A stretch of DNA of 64,000 nt from Roseomonas populi (GTDB taxonomy: Bacteria > Pseudomonadota > Alphaproteobacteria > Acetobacterales > Acetobacteraceae), in assembly GCF_024594815.1 (NCBI RefSeq), contig NZ_JANJOU010000019.1, positions 81,600-145,599 on the forward strand, given 5' to 3'. The notes below the pieces were generated by a model. It ran no database searches. It saw only the letters and a program-made list of their open reading frames with translations, and had not been told where the DNA came from. Below, piece after piece: positions 9,575-17,856 of this stretch. Position numbers and translations under genes: made by a program. How positions within the stretch are numbered: position 1 is the stretch's first letter; every line of letters begins with the position of its first letter.

Positions 9575-10345
9575 ATGCCGAGGGACGACAGCCTTTCCAG
9601 CTCCACCGCAGACAGGGCCAGGGCGGAAGCCGCCCGCCCCCGCGCCGCCCTGGTCGGGTTCGGCGTCCTCCTGCTCCTCTTCCTAGCCTGGATGATCTAC
9701 CGCCAGGTCACGGTCGCCCCCGGCCCCGCCCAGATGATCCTCATCGGCCGCGGCGGGGAGGTCACGCGCGTCCTCGGCCCCGGCCAGTGGAGCCTGCTCA
9801 ACCCCTTCAGCCAGAGCGTCACGTCCTACGACATGGCGCTCCTCAGCTCGGACCGCTCCGCACCGGACCGCGGCATGGGCGCCCTCAGCGCGGAAGGCCA
9901 CGCCCTGACCTTCTTCGGCACCGCCTTCTGGAAGGAGGGCACCGAGGACGACCTGCGCTGGCGTTATGCCCATATCCGCGCCGGGGCGGACGCGATGCCC
10001 GCCCTCATGGCCGCCTCCGCCCAGACCGTCGCGGGCCGCCACACCATGGACGAGATCATCCACAACGCCTCCGCCATCGGGCGCGAGTTGACGGACGACC
10101 TCAAGGCTCGCGCCCGCGCCCTCCTGCGCGTGGACGTCGCCGATTTTGCCCTCACCCGCATTGAGCCCGGCGAGACATGGCGCGCGGTGGTGAGCGAGCG
10201 GGAGCTGGGCCGCGCCCGCGCCGCCTCCATCGCCGCCTCCCCCGCCATGGCGAATGGCGCCGACAACGCCCTGGAGATGGAGCGGATCCGTCGCTGGGAC
10301 GGCCGCGGCATCATCCCCGAGCGTCCTGGCCGCCCCGAGCCCTAG
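9575..10345 (+). CDS. single-pass membrane protein, possibly SPFH/band-7-like
   Basis: This 256-residue protein has one membrane helix near the N-terminus (about residues 26-42). The following region (VAPGPAQMILIGRGGEVTRVLGPGQWSLLNPF) resembles the opening of SPFH/prohibitin-like domains, where a G-R-G-pG-W-l-NPF pattern is common. The rest is a helical Ala/Arg-rich segment (TDDLKARARALLRVDVADFALTRIEPG) that also fits the family. No Pfam-level certainty is possible by eye. No protease partner such as HflC or FtsH is adjacent. Confidence 0.6.
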   Translation: MPRDDSLSSSTADRARAEAARPRAALVGFGVLLLLFLAWMIYRQVTVAPGPAQMILIGRGGEVTRVLGPGQWSLLNPFSQSVTSYDMALLSSDRSAPDRGMGALSAEGHALTFFGTAFWKEGTEDDLRWRYAHIRAGADAMPALMAASAQTVAGRHTMDEIIHNASAIGRELTDDLKARARALLRVDVADFALTRIEPGETWRAVVSERELGRARAASIAASPAMANGADNALEMERIRRWDGRGIIPERPGRPEP

Positions 10346-10450
10346 GGCCGGGGCGAACCGAAGCCGCTCCCGGCACCGGCCCGGCACCACGCGGATCATT
10401 CAGGCACACCCGTACTACGCGCCGCGCCGCCGCCCCGGTAAAAAGACGTG

Positions 10451-11245
10451 ATGAGCCAGGCTCTCGCCACCTTCCAGGCCATGCAAGGCCCCCTCCCCGC
10501 CACCGGCGTCGCACACTACGCCCGCACCGGCTGGCTCGCCGCCCGCGGCCTTTTCTCGCCGGAGGAGACGGCCGAGATCTCCCGCTGGACCGACGAGCTG
10601 ACCGCCGCCCCGGAGGTCCCCGGCCGGCACTGGGTCTATCACGAGCCCAGCCTCATCCCCGGCGCCGCCCCCGTCATCCAGCGCATCGAGAACTTCTGCC
10701 CCTTCCACGCGGGCTTCGACCGCCTGGTCCGCGGCGGCGGCAAGCTGGAGTCCGCCTGCGCCCAGCTGATGGGCGGCCCCGTCGTGCTCTTCAAGGAGAA
10801 GATCAACTTCAAGATGCCGGGCGGCGCCGGCTTCGAGCCCCACCAGGACCAGCAGGCCGGCTGGTCCGCCTACGCCCCGCTCTTCATCACCGCCCTTGTC
10901 TGCATCGACCGCGCGACGGAACAGAACGGTTGCCTGAAGATGGCCAACGTCCCCCGCTTCGCCGGCCTGATCGGCGACGAGTGGAAGCCCCTCACCCCGG
11001 AGCAGATGGCCGGCTTCGCCCTCACCTCCCTCCCCACGCAGCCCGGCGACGCCCTGTTCTTTGACAGCTACGTCCCCCACGCCTCCGACCCGAACATGAC
11101 CGAGGAGGCGCGCCGCATCCTCTACATCACCTACAACCTCGCCTCCGACGGCGACCACCGCGCCCGGTACTACGCCGACAAGCACGCCAGCTTCCCGCCG
11201 GACGTGGAGCGCATTCCCGGCCGCGACTACAGGTTCAAGGTTTAG
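10451..11245 (+). CDS. phytanoyl-CoA dioxygenase (PhyH) family protein
   Basis: A 264-residue Fe(II)/2-oxoglutarate-type dioxygenase. The metal ligands are visible as HQD (in GFEPHQDQQAGWSAY) and a distal His in SYVPHAS; RRILYITYN near the end would provide the Arg that binds 2-oxoglutarate. Members hydroxylate diverse small molecules, so the substrate is unknown. The ATG at 10451 directly follows a GTG; either could start the protein. Confidence 0.85.
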   Translation: MSQALATFQAMQGPLPATGVAHYARTGWLAARGLFSPEETAEISRWTDELTAAPEVPGRHWVYHEPSLIPGAAPVIQRIENFCPFHAGFDRLVRGGGKLESACAQLMGGPVVLFKEKINFKMPGGAGFEPHQDQQAGWSAYAPLFITALVCIDRATEQNGCLKMANVPRFAGLIGDEWKPLTPEQMAGFALTSLPTQPGDALFFDSYVPHASDPNMTEEARRILYITYNLASDGDHRARYYADKHASFPPDVERIPGRDYRFKV

Positions 11246-11266
11246 GGCGCGCCCCGCCGAACCGCC

Positions 11267-11398
11267 CTATCCCCGCCGGTCGGAGGACAGGGCCAGCCGC
11301 CCCCGCATCTCCAGCGGGATAATCCCGTGCGCCGACAACCGCCGCCGCACCGCGCGGCGCATCAGCGGCATCGCGCTTCTCCGAAGGATGACCGGCAT
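11267..11398 (-). CDS. possible small Arg-rich protein
   Basis: A 43-codon frame downstream of, and on the same strand as, the rhodanese-ChrB gene (58 nt gap). The product (MPVILRRSAMPLMRRAVRRR...) is basic and has no recognised domain. A purine-rich stretch (AAGAAGCGAG) precedes the ATG. Kept because the frame fills the gap between two genes, but it may be chance. Confidence 0.25.
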   Translation of the reverse strand: MPVILRRSAMPLMRRAVRRRLSAHGIIPLEMRGRLALSSDRRG

Positions 11399-11456
11399 GT
11401 CTCGCTTCTTGCGGGTGTGCCGGACGGGATGGCGGCAGCCCCGAGCGCAACCTCGC

Positions 11457-12293
11457 TCAGGCCATCGTCTTCGCCTGCGCGTTCGGGGTGGCCGCGGGCC
11501 AGTTGTGCGTTTCGGCGACCGCGTCGCGGCTCCAGCGAAAGAAGGCGTCGTACAGAGCCATGGCGGCGTCGAGCTGGGCCAGGTCATCCCGGTACATGCG
11601 GGAGAGGCCGAGCGAGGCGGCCAGCAGGCCCGCCGACTGCGGCGTGAGATCGTGCCGGTCGGTATCGGCGCCACGGACGACGAGGGCCAGCCGGGAAAGG
11701 GCCTCGGACCTCAAGCCGAACTCCTCGACCATGGTGTCGAAGGTGCAGCCTTCTCCGCGGTGGCTCCAGAACACGTCTTCGACGTCGAACGGGGTTGCGC
11801 CGAAGCGTTCAGCGACCGCCAGAACTTCGGACGGAGCGACAAACAGGAACACGGCGTTCGGATCAACGAAGCGGCGGATGAGCCAGGCACAGGCGATACG
11901 GTCAACCTTTGGCCTGGACCGTGTAATCCAGACCGTGCGGCCCTGCGGATCTGGCTCCGGCAGTCGTTCAGGCCGGAGCAGGAGTCCGTTCCCCGCGACC
12001 CAGCCCTCGAAGCCGCCCTCCAGCACCTCGGCCCTGACACCAGCGTGCCGAAGCCAGGCAGCAACGCCATGGCTGATCTTCAAGCCGCGCTGGCAGATGA
12101 CAACGACGGAGCGCCCGGTGAACTCCGCGGCCCACTGCGGTACGGCAGCGGAATAGCGCAGGACAGATGTCGGGATGAGCCTCGGGTCGGCCGCGAAGTC
12201 CTGCCCGGTGCGGACATCCAGGAGAACCGGCGCGTCGGGCAGGCCTATGAGGCGGGAAAGCTGAACGGCGGTGATGGTGTCGGGCGCAGGCAT
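11457..12293 (-). CDS. rhodanese-ChrB fusion (sulfurtransferase/chromate resistance protein)
   Basis: A 278-residue two-domain protein. The first ~110 residues are a rhodanese domain (VLLDVRTGQDF; active-site loop VVVICQRGLKI with the persulfide Cys). The remainder matches the ChrB C-terminal domain (WITRSRPKVDRIACAWLIRRFVDPNAVFLFV and GCTFDTMVEEFG). ChrB domains occur with chromate exporters, where they act in resistance or regulation, but no chrA-like transporter is present here. The gene is less GC-rich by eye than its neighbours. GGGAGAGGA lies upstream of the ATG. Confidence 0.85.
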   Translation of the reverse strand: MPAPDTITAVQLSRLIGLPDAPVLLDVRTGQDFAADPRLIPTSVLRYSAAVPQWAAEFTGRSVVVICQRGLKISHGVAAWLRHAGVRAEVLEGGFEGWVAGNGLLLRPERLPEPDPQGRTVWITRSRPKVDRIACAWLIRRFVDPNAVFLFVAPSEVLAVAERFGATPFDVEDVFWSHRGEGCTFDTMVEEFGLRSEALSRLALVVRGADTDRHDLTPQSAGLLAASLGLSRMYRDDLAQLDAAMALYDAFFRWSRDAVAETHNWPAATPNAQAKTMA

Positions 12294-12601
12294 GGCGCGT
12301 CCTCTCCCTTCGGTGTGGGATGGCGGACGCGATACTTCAGCCGAAGCCTCACGGGGTGATCGCGGATCCCCTTCTTAGAACGGTGGTCTCACGCAATGGT
12401 TGGCGTCAAGCCGTCTTGAGGGACAATCGTGAGCCCGCCTGTCCGGCAGTTATTCGCTGTCAGGACGGTGCGGGCCAAGCGACCACCCGAAGCCAAACCG
12501 GCTGTCGCGGGCAATGCTGAACATCCGACTCTGGGATGGCGCGCGGACCACGCTGCTGGCCGCGATGGTCGCGCAGCGAACACCCCGGCCCGTTCCTACC
12601 T
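12294..12601. other. intergenic region, nothing recognised
   Basis: About 308 nt between the ChrB-type gene start and the PfkB kinase stop. It is less GC-rich by eye than the surrounding genes and must hold the promoter for the ChrB-type gene. Short open frames on both strands have no recognisable motif or good start site. No inverted repeats typical of insertion sequences were seen. Confidence 0.4.
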
Positions 12602-13594
12602 CTACCCCTTCCGCCGCGCCCGCACGGAGGGCACGTCCCCACCTCCCGCAACCATCTCCTCCACCATCTCCCGCCCCGGCGTCCTACCGTCCCGCGCCCG
12701 CAGCGCCCCCGCGGCCGATGCGAAGCGCAGCGCCGCCTCCACGGCCTGCCCCTCCGCCAGCGCCAGCGCATAGGCCCCGTGGAACACGTCCCCCGCGCCG
12801 GTCGTGTTCGTCGCCTCCACCGGGAAGCTCGGCTGCCGGCCGGCTCCGTCCATCCCCGGGGCCCGCCAGAGCACCCCCTTCTCCCCATCCGTCACCGCCG
12901 CCATCTCCAGCGGCCCGGAGGTCAGCGCACGCCAAAGCCCCTCCTCCGGCGCCACTCCCGGCGCGAAGATCGTCAGCCCCGTGCGCGCGAAGATCGCGTG
13001 CCCGGCCAGCGGCACGAGCTGCCGCAGGATCCGCTCCTCGCTCTTCTCCGCGTCCAGCACCGCAGGCAGGCCCCGCTCCCGCGCCGCGCGGAACACCGCC
13101 TCCGCCGCCTCCGGCCAGCGCGGGTCGCATAGCACGCTCCCCGCCCCCGCCAGCCGGTCCAGCGGCAGGCCGGAAGGGTCGGCCGGCAGCCTCTCGCCAC
13201 GATAGGTCACGATGCTCCGCTCCCCCATCTTGTCCACGATCACGGCGGAGAGCGGCGTCCGCGCCCCCTCGGCCATCACCAGGCCGGAGGCGTCCACCCC
13301 CTCCTCCTGCAGGGCGTGCCGCAGCGCCTCCCCGGCCTCGTCCCGCCCCACGCGCCCCCAGAACACCGCCCGCCCGCCCAGCCGCGCCACCGCGATCGCG
13401 GCATGGGCCGCCATCCCGCCCACCCCCACGGAATAGCCCCGCGCCGTCACCTTGGAGGGCGGAGGTTCGATCTCGTCCACGCGGAAGCTATGATCCGTCA
13501 CCACCTGCCCCACGCAGACCACCACTGCCCCCTTCGGCACCGCCCCCTTCGGCACCACCCCCTTGGCCCCCACCCCGCCAGTACCGGACCCCAT
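12602..13594 (-). CDS. PfkB family carbohydrate kinase
   Basis: The core of this up-to-330-residue protein is a ribokinase/PfkB kinase: N-terminal VVVCVGQVVTDHSF, then GVGGMAAHAAIAVARLGG, and the C-terminal anion-hole/catalytic motif NTTGAGDVFHGAYALALAEG with the catalytic Asp. Members phosphorylate sugars or nucleosides; the substrate is not evident. The start is uncertain. The ATG at 13594 gives an N-terminal extension made of repeated VPKGA units, encoded by a 15-bp tandem repeat. GTG codons at 13525/13522, just after an AAGGGGG site, would give a ~306-residue protein of normal family length. The ATG overlaps the start of the divergent RluA-type gene. Confidence 0.85.
   Translation of the reverse strand: MGSGTGGVGAKGVVPKGAVPKGAVVVCVGQVVTDHSFRVDEIEPPPSKVTARGYSVGVGGMAAHAAIAVARLGGRAVFWGRVGRDEAGEALRHALQEEGVDASGLVMAEGARTPLSAVIVDKMGERSIVTYRGERLPADPSGLPLDRLAGAGSVLCDPRWPEAAEAVFRAARERGLPAVLDAEKSEERILRQLVPLAGHAIFARTGLTIFAPGVAPEEGLWRALTSGPLEMAAVTDGEKGVLWRAPGMDGAGRQPSFPVEATNTTGAGDVFHGAYALALAEGQAVEAALRFASAAGALRARDGRTPGREMVEEMVAGGGDVPSVRARRKG
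13527..13566. repeat. 15-bp tandem repeat at the kinase 5' end
   Basis: Two exact copies of gcccccttcggcacc (13527-13541 and 13542-13556) and a partial third copy. On the reverse strand each copy carries a GAAGGGGG ribosome-binding-like element, so expansion would multiply possible starts or add VPKGA units to the kinase N-terminus. Confidence 0.75.
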
Positions 13595-14294
13595 GCGCGA
13601 CCCCTCATCCCTGCCCGGCTGGCTCGCCGCGCGAATCCTGCACATCCGGCCCGAGCTGATGGTGATCGACAAGCCCGCGGGCCTGCCGCTGGACCCCGGC
13701 CGCACCGGCGCCCCCAGCCTCGCGGAGTGGCTCCCCCTCCTCCAGCTCGGCAAGCGCCACCTGCCCCAGCCCGCCCACAGGCTGGACCAGGACACGGCCG
13801 GCTGCCTTGTCCTCGGCCGCACGAAGCCAGCCCTCGCCGCCCTCAACGCCCTCTTCGCCGCGCGCCGCGCCCGCAAGACCTATTGGGCCATCACCACCGG
13901 CCGCCCCCAGGGGTCGGACGGCGTGATCAACGCCCCCCTGCGGAAGATCAGCACCCGGCAGGCCGGCTGGCGGATGGAATCCCACCCGGACGGCCAGCCC
14001 GCCCGCACCGCCTGGCGTGTCCTCGGCACCGCGAGGGAGGCGGCCGGGGACCTCGCTTGGCTGGAGCTGCGGCCGGAGACCGGCCGCACCCACCAGCTCC
14101 GCGTCCACTGCGCCGCGCTGGGCTGCCCCATCCTAGGCGATCCCCTCTACGGCACCCGCCCGCACCCGGCCGGGCTGCACCTCCTCGCCCGGGCCATAGC
14201 CCTGCCGGAAACCCCGGAAACCGGCGCCCCGATCGCCGCCGAGGCCCCCGTACCGCCAGCCATGGCCCCGGCCTTCGCCCGCTGCGGCGCATAG
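13593..14294 (+). CDS. RluA family pseudouridine synthase
   Basis: A 233-residue RNA pseudouridine synthase without an S4 domain. It has the RluA start motif VIDKPAGLPLDPG, the catalytic block HRLDQDTAGCLVLGRT with the essential Asp, and LELRPETGRTHQLRVHCAALGCPILGDPLYG near the C-terminus. It isomerises a uridine in rRNA or tRNA; the site cannot be inferred. The ATG at 13593 shares its AT with the ATG of the divergent PfkB kinase (sequence CATG). Confidence 0.9.
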   Translation: MRDPSSLPGWLAARILHIRPELMVIDKPAGLPLDPGRTGAPSLAEWLPLLQLGKRHLPQPAHRLDQDTAGCLVLGRTKPALAALNALFAARRARKTYWAITTGRPQGSDGVINAPLRKISTRQAGWRMESHPDGQPARTAWRVLGTAREAAGDLAWLELRPETGRTHQLRVHCAALGCPILGDPLYGTRPHPAGLHLLARAIALPETPETGAPIAAEAPVPPAMAPAFARCGA

Positions 14295-14368
14295 GCACCT
14301 TTCGTCACGATCATTTGACGACCCCTCCCCGCGCCTGCCAAATCTTGGCTCCCAGGGAGTGGAGAGAC

Positions 14369-16102
14369 ATGCCGGAGGGCCCTCATATCGCGAGCCTTCC
14401 ACTCGCCACGGTGCGGGCCTCGGAGGTCGCCCCCGCGCGCTGGACCTTCAGCCAGCGCCTGGCCCTCGTCTATGGCGCCGTCTCCCTCGTCATCCTCCTC
14501 GGCGCCGGCGCCTTCACCTGGTGGCAGGCCCAGACCCTCTCCGCCCGGAACGAGGAACTGGCCGTTACCGAGACCCGCCGCCTCGCGGAACGGGTGGGCA
14601 GCGCGCTGGAACAGGCGCGCCAGGGCATCTCCGTCCTCGCCGTGACCGATCTCCTCCCCCGCGGGCCGGATGGCTGCGCCACCCTCCTCCGCGCCGCCCA
14701 CATCACCATGGAGGCCCTGGTCCGCCACATCTTCGTGGTGCAGGCGAACCACAACGTCTTCTGCTCCACCCTGTCCTCCATGACCGGCCAGCCGACCACC
14801 CAGGCCGTCTCCCGCACCGCGGAGCTGACGGGCCGCCCGGTCACCGGCGCCCTCGTCACCTCCTCCTTCGGCGAGGGCCGGGTGATCGGCGTGGCCCACC
14901 CCATCCGCCACAACGGCCGGCACGAGGCCGTGGTGGTCGGGGCCGTGTCGGTGGAAGGCCTGCGCGACGACATCGCCCGCAACATGCCCGTACGGGAGGG
15001 GCTCCGCGTCTGGCTCGTCGACTCCGCGGAGGCGAGCGTCAGCCTTGTCGGAGAGCCCGCCCCGCTGCCGGCCCTCCCGCCCGCTCTCCAGGCCTCCTTC
15101 AACGCCCCCGTGCCGGAGAATGCCGGCATCGCCTACCGGGGCGGCCAGGTCTTCATCCAGGCCCGCGCGACGGACGAGCTGAACCTCGTCGCGGCCTTCC
15201 CCGAGAGCACGATCCGCGCCGGCGCCCCGCTGGAGGTGGCGCTTCCGCCCCTCCTCCTCGCCTTCGTGCTGCTGGGCGGCCTCGGCGCACTTTTCTGGTC
15301 CGTCCAGCGCTTCGTCGTCGCCCCGCTGGAGGCCGCGACCCGCCGGCTGGAGGCGCCCGACGGCGCCCTGCCGCCCGACAAGCCGCATGGCGAGCCGAGC
15401 GCCGACGTCGCCGACCTCATCCGCCGCCTCGGCGCCACCCGCAGCACGCGGGACGAGGCCATCCGCCTGCGCGACCTGCTGCTGCGGGAAGCGCATCATC
15501 GCATCAAGAACCACCTCTCCCTCGTCGCCTCCTTCCTGCGCCTGCAGGAGCGCCAACTCTCGGACCACGCCGCGCTGCAGGCCCTCCGCGCCGCCCAGGG
15601 CCGCATGCTCGCCATCGGCATGACCTACGAAATGCTGCACGACGGCCCAGGCCAGCAGGTCGCGCTCGACGTCATGCTGGAGCGCTACGCCCGCGCCCTG
15701 GCCGCCCGCGAACCGGCCGGCGACGGCGCCGCCGCGCAGGTGGAAACCGATCTCGCCCACCTGGAGGTCCCCGCCGACGTGGCCGTGAAGATCGCGCTGG
15801 TGGTGAACGAGCTGGCGACGAACGCGCTGAAATACGCCTTCACCGGCCGCGGCCCCGGCACCGTCCGGGTCACGCTACGCCCGGCCGGGGGCCCCGCTGC
15901 CGAGGGCGGCTTCACCCTCCGCATCGCGGATGACGGCAACGGCATGCCCGACGAACCCCGCCGCGGCCTCGGCATGACGGTGGTGGACAACCTGCTGCGC
16001 GGCATCGACGCGACGATCGAGCGCCAGCCCGGCCCCGGCACCATCTTCCTCATCTCCTGGCTGCCCCGCTCCGCCAAGGCTGCCACCAAGGCCGACGCCT
16101 GA
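14369..16102 (+). CDS. membrane sensor histidine kinase, HisKA_2 type
   Basis: A 577-residue kinase. A first membrane helix (about residues 32-50) precedes a ~240-residue periplasmic sensor region, then a second helix (about 291-311). The dimerisation domain HisKA_2 has the phospho-acceptor His in REAHHRIKNHLSLVASFLRLQ. The ATPase domain carries the N-box VVNELATNALKYAF and a G-box around DDGNGMPDEPRRGLGMTVVDNLL. The ATG follows GGGAGTGGAGAG. Its TGA overlaps the ATG of the next gene (TGATG), which implies coupled translation with an HD-type hydrolase rather than a response regulator. Confidence 0.92.
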   Translation: MPEGPHIASLPLATVRASEVAPARWTFSQRLALVYGAVSLVILLGAGAFTWWQAQTLSARNEELAVTETRRLAERVGSALEQARQGISVLAVTDLLPRGPDGCATLLRAAHITMEALVRHIFVVQANHNVFCSTLSSMTGQPTTQAVSRTAELTGRPVTGALVTSSFGEGRVIGVAHPIRHNGRHEAVVVGAVSVEGLRDDIARNMPVREGLRVWLVDSAEASVSLVGEPAPLPALPPALQASFNAPVPENAGIAYRGGQVFIQARATDELNLVAAFPESTIRAGAPLEVALPPLLLAFVLLGGLGALFWSVQRFVVAPLEAATRRLEAPDGALPPDKPHGEPSADVADLIRRLGATRSTRDEAIRLRDLLLREAHHRIKNHLSLVASFLRLQERQLSDHAALQALRAAQGRMLAIGMTYEMLHDGPGQQVALDVMLERYARALAAREPAGDGAAAQVETDLAHLEVPADVAVKIALVVNELATNALKYAFTGRGPGTVRVTLRPAGGPAAEGGFTLRIADDGNGMPDEPRRGLGMTVVDNLLRGIDATIERQPGPGTIFLISWLPRSAKAATKADA

Positions 16103-16695
16103 TGTTCTCCCGCCTCGATGCCTGTCGCGCCGCCCTGCGCGCCCGCCTGGCGGAGCCGCACCGCGCCTATCACGGCCAGTCCCACGTGGACGCCATGCTG
16201 CGCGGCATGGCGGCGCTCCCCGGCCCTCTCGCCCACGCCGCCGCGATAGAGCTTGCCATCTGGTACCACGACGCGGTGTACGACCCCGCGGCGCGCGACA
16301 ACGAGGCCCGCAGCGCCGCCCTGCTCCGCGCCGATCTCTCCGGCCTCGTCCACCCCCAGGTCATCGGCATCGCGGCGGAGATGATCCGCCTCACCGCCAC
16401 CCACGAGATCCCGCCCGACCTGCCGGAGAACTGGAGCCGCGAGGTCGCCCTCTTCCTGGACCTCGACCTCGCGGTCCTCGGCGCCGACCCGCCCGGCTAC
16501 GACGCCTACGAGCGCGGCATCGCCGCCGAGTACGAGCCCGTCCACGGCCGGGATGCCTACCGCGCCGGCCGCGCCGGCTTCCTCCGCGCCCTGCTCGCCC
16601 GGCCGCGCCTCTTTCACACGGACGAGTTCCACGCCGCGCTGGATGGCACGGCCCGTGCCAACATTCGCCGGGCCCTGGAACACCTGCCGGGCTGA
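16102..16695 (+). CDS. predicted HD superfamily metal-dependent phosphohydrolase
   Basis: A 197-residue protein resembling the COG4339 group: YHGQSHVDAML supplies an early His, IELAIWYHDAVYDP gives the HD pair, and DNEARSAALLRADL and FLDLDLAVLGADPPGYDAYERGI are conserved family segments. HD proteins hydrolyse phosphoesters with a bound metal; the substrate of this branch is unknown. It is translationally coupled to the histidine kinase by a TGATG overlap. Confidence 0.82.
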   Translation: MFSRLDACRAALRARLAEPHRAYHGQSHVDAMLRGMAALPGPLAHAAAIELAIWYHDAVYDPAARDNEARSAALLRADLSGLVHPQVIGIAAEMIRLTATHEIPPDLPENWSREVALFLDLDLAVLGADPPGYDAYERGIAAEYEPVHGRDAYRAGRAGFLRALLARPRLFHTDEFHAALDGTARANIRRALEHLPG

Positions 16696-16743
16696 ACGGC
16701 TGCCCTCGCCCCGCGTTACCCGGCGGCAGAGGGGAGCTTCCGC

Positions 16744-17415
16744 ATGATCCAGGCCGTGATCTTCGACGTCGATGGAACGTTGATCGATTCCGTCGACCTC
16801 CACGCCCGCGCTTGGCAGGACGCTTTCCGGGACTTCGGCCACGACATTCCCTACACGACCGTCCGCGACCAGATCGGCAAGGGCGGCGACCAGCTCGTCC
16901 CGGTCTTCCTGCCGCCGGAGGAGCTGGAGGAGAAGCAGGAGTCCCTGGAGAAGCACCGCGCCACCCTCATGAAGGAGCGTTACATCCCGCTCATCCGCCC
17001 CTTCTCCTGCGTGCCCGACCTCCTCCGCCGCATCCGGCAGGACGGCACGTGCATCATCCTCGCCTCCTCCGCGAAGAAGCAGGAGTTGCAAACCTTCAAG
17101 CGCATCGCCGGCATCGAGGACCTCGTGGACGCCGAAACCTCCTCGGATGATGCCGAGCGCTCCAAGCCCCACCCCGACATCTTCGATGCCGCCTTCGCCC
17201 TCTGCGGCACCGATGACCGCGGGCAGGTCGTCACCGTCGGCGACACCCCTTACGATGCCGAGGCCAGCGTGAAGGCCGGCCTCCGCCCTGTCGGCGTCCG
17301 CAGCGGCGGCTGGGCCGACGAGCCCCTGCGCGCCGCCGGCTGCATCGCCGTCTATGCCGGCCCCTCCGACCTCCTCGCGCAGTACGGGGACACTCCCCTT
17401 GCCGGGCGCCGCTAA
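16744..17415 (+). CDS. HAD family phosphatase
   Basis: A 223-residue haloacid dehalogenase-type hydrolase. All four motifs are visible: nucleophile DVDGTLIDS (I), LASSAKK (II), SKPHPDIF (III) and GDTPYDAEASVKAG (IV). The helical cap between motifs I and II fits the phosphoglycolate phosphatase or beta-phosphoglucomutase subfamilies. Substrate undefined. GGGGAGC precedes the ATG. Confidence 0.9.
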   Translation: MIQAVIFDVDGTLIDSVDLHARAWQDAFRDFGHDIPYTTVRDQIGKGGDQLVPVFLPPEELEEKQESLEKHRATLMKERYIPLIRPFSCVPDLLRRIRQDGTCIILASSAKKQELQTFKRIAGIEDLVDAETSSDDAERSKPHPDIFDAAFALCGTDDRGQVVTVGDTPYDAEASVKAGLRPVGVRSGGWADEPLRAAGCIAVYAGPSDLLAQYGDTPLAGRR

Positions 17416-17418
17416 CCG

Positions 17419-17751
17419 GTGGCACCGCGCCGAGGTCCTCTCCAGCCCGGCGACGCCGCGCGCCTGGCCCGCGTCCTCGCCCTTCTCGGTTCGGAGCATA
17501 TCGGCGAGCGCGCCTCCGCCGCCCTCGCCGCCCATCGCCTGCTGAAGCGCCTGGGCCTCACCTGGCAGGAGGTGCTGGCCCCCGCCGATCTGCGCGCCGA
17601 ACCGCCGCCGCCCCACCTGCTGGAAGCCGCCGAATCCCGCCTGCGCCAGTCCCAGCGCGAGAACGCCGACCTTCGCCGCCAGATCACCCTGCTGAAGCGT
17701 CGCCTGGAGGCCCTGCAGCCCCGCCAGCCTGCCCCGGAGTGGGAGGACTAG
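17419..17751 (+). CDS. DUF2786-like small protein with coiled coil
   Basis: A 110-residue protein starting at a GTG four bases after the HAD gene stop. The N-terminal half (LARVLALLGSEHIGERASAALAAHRLLKRLG) resembles a DUF2786-type helical repeat. The C-terminal half (AESRLRQSQRENADLRRQITLLKRRLEAL) is a clear coiled coil. Function unknown; tight spacing suggests co-transcription with the HAD gene. Confidence 0.65.
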   Translation: MAPRRGPLQPGDAARLARVLALLGSEHIGERASAALAAHRLLKRLGLTWQEVLAPADLRAEPPPPHLLEAAESRLRQSQRENADLRRQITLLKRRLEALQPRQPAPEWED

Positions 17752-17856
17752 GCGGGGAGAGCATCAGGCCTGCGGCGCCTCCACCCTTCACCACGGCGTG
17801 GGGCACTCGACGAACGCCCCGCCCGCGCGAAGGCGCCGGTCCGCCCCCCGAGGCAG

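Noticed and set aside
12294..12601. Insertion-sequence remnant in the gap beside the ChrB-type gene
   Set aside because: No terminal inverted repeats, target duplication or transposase motif; only lower GC.
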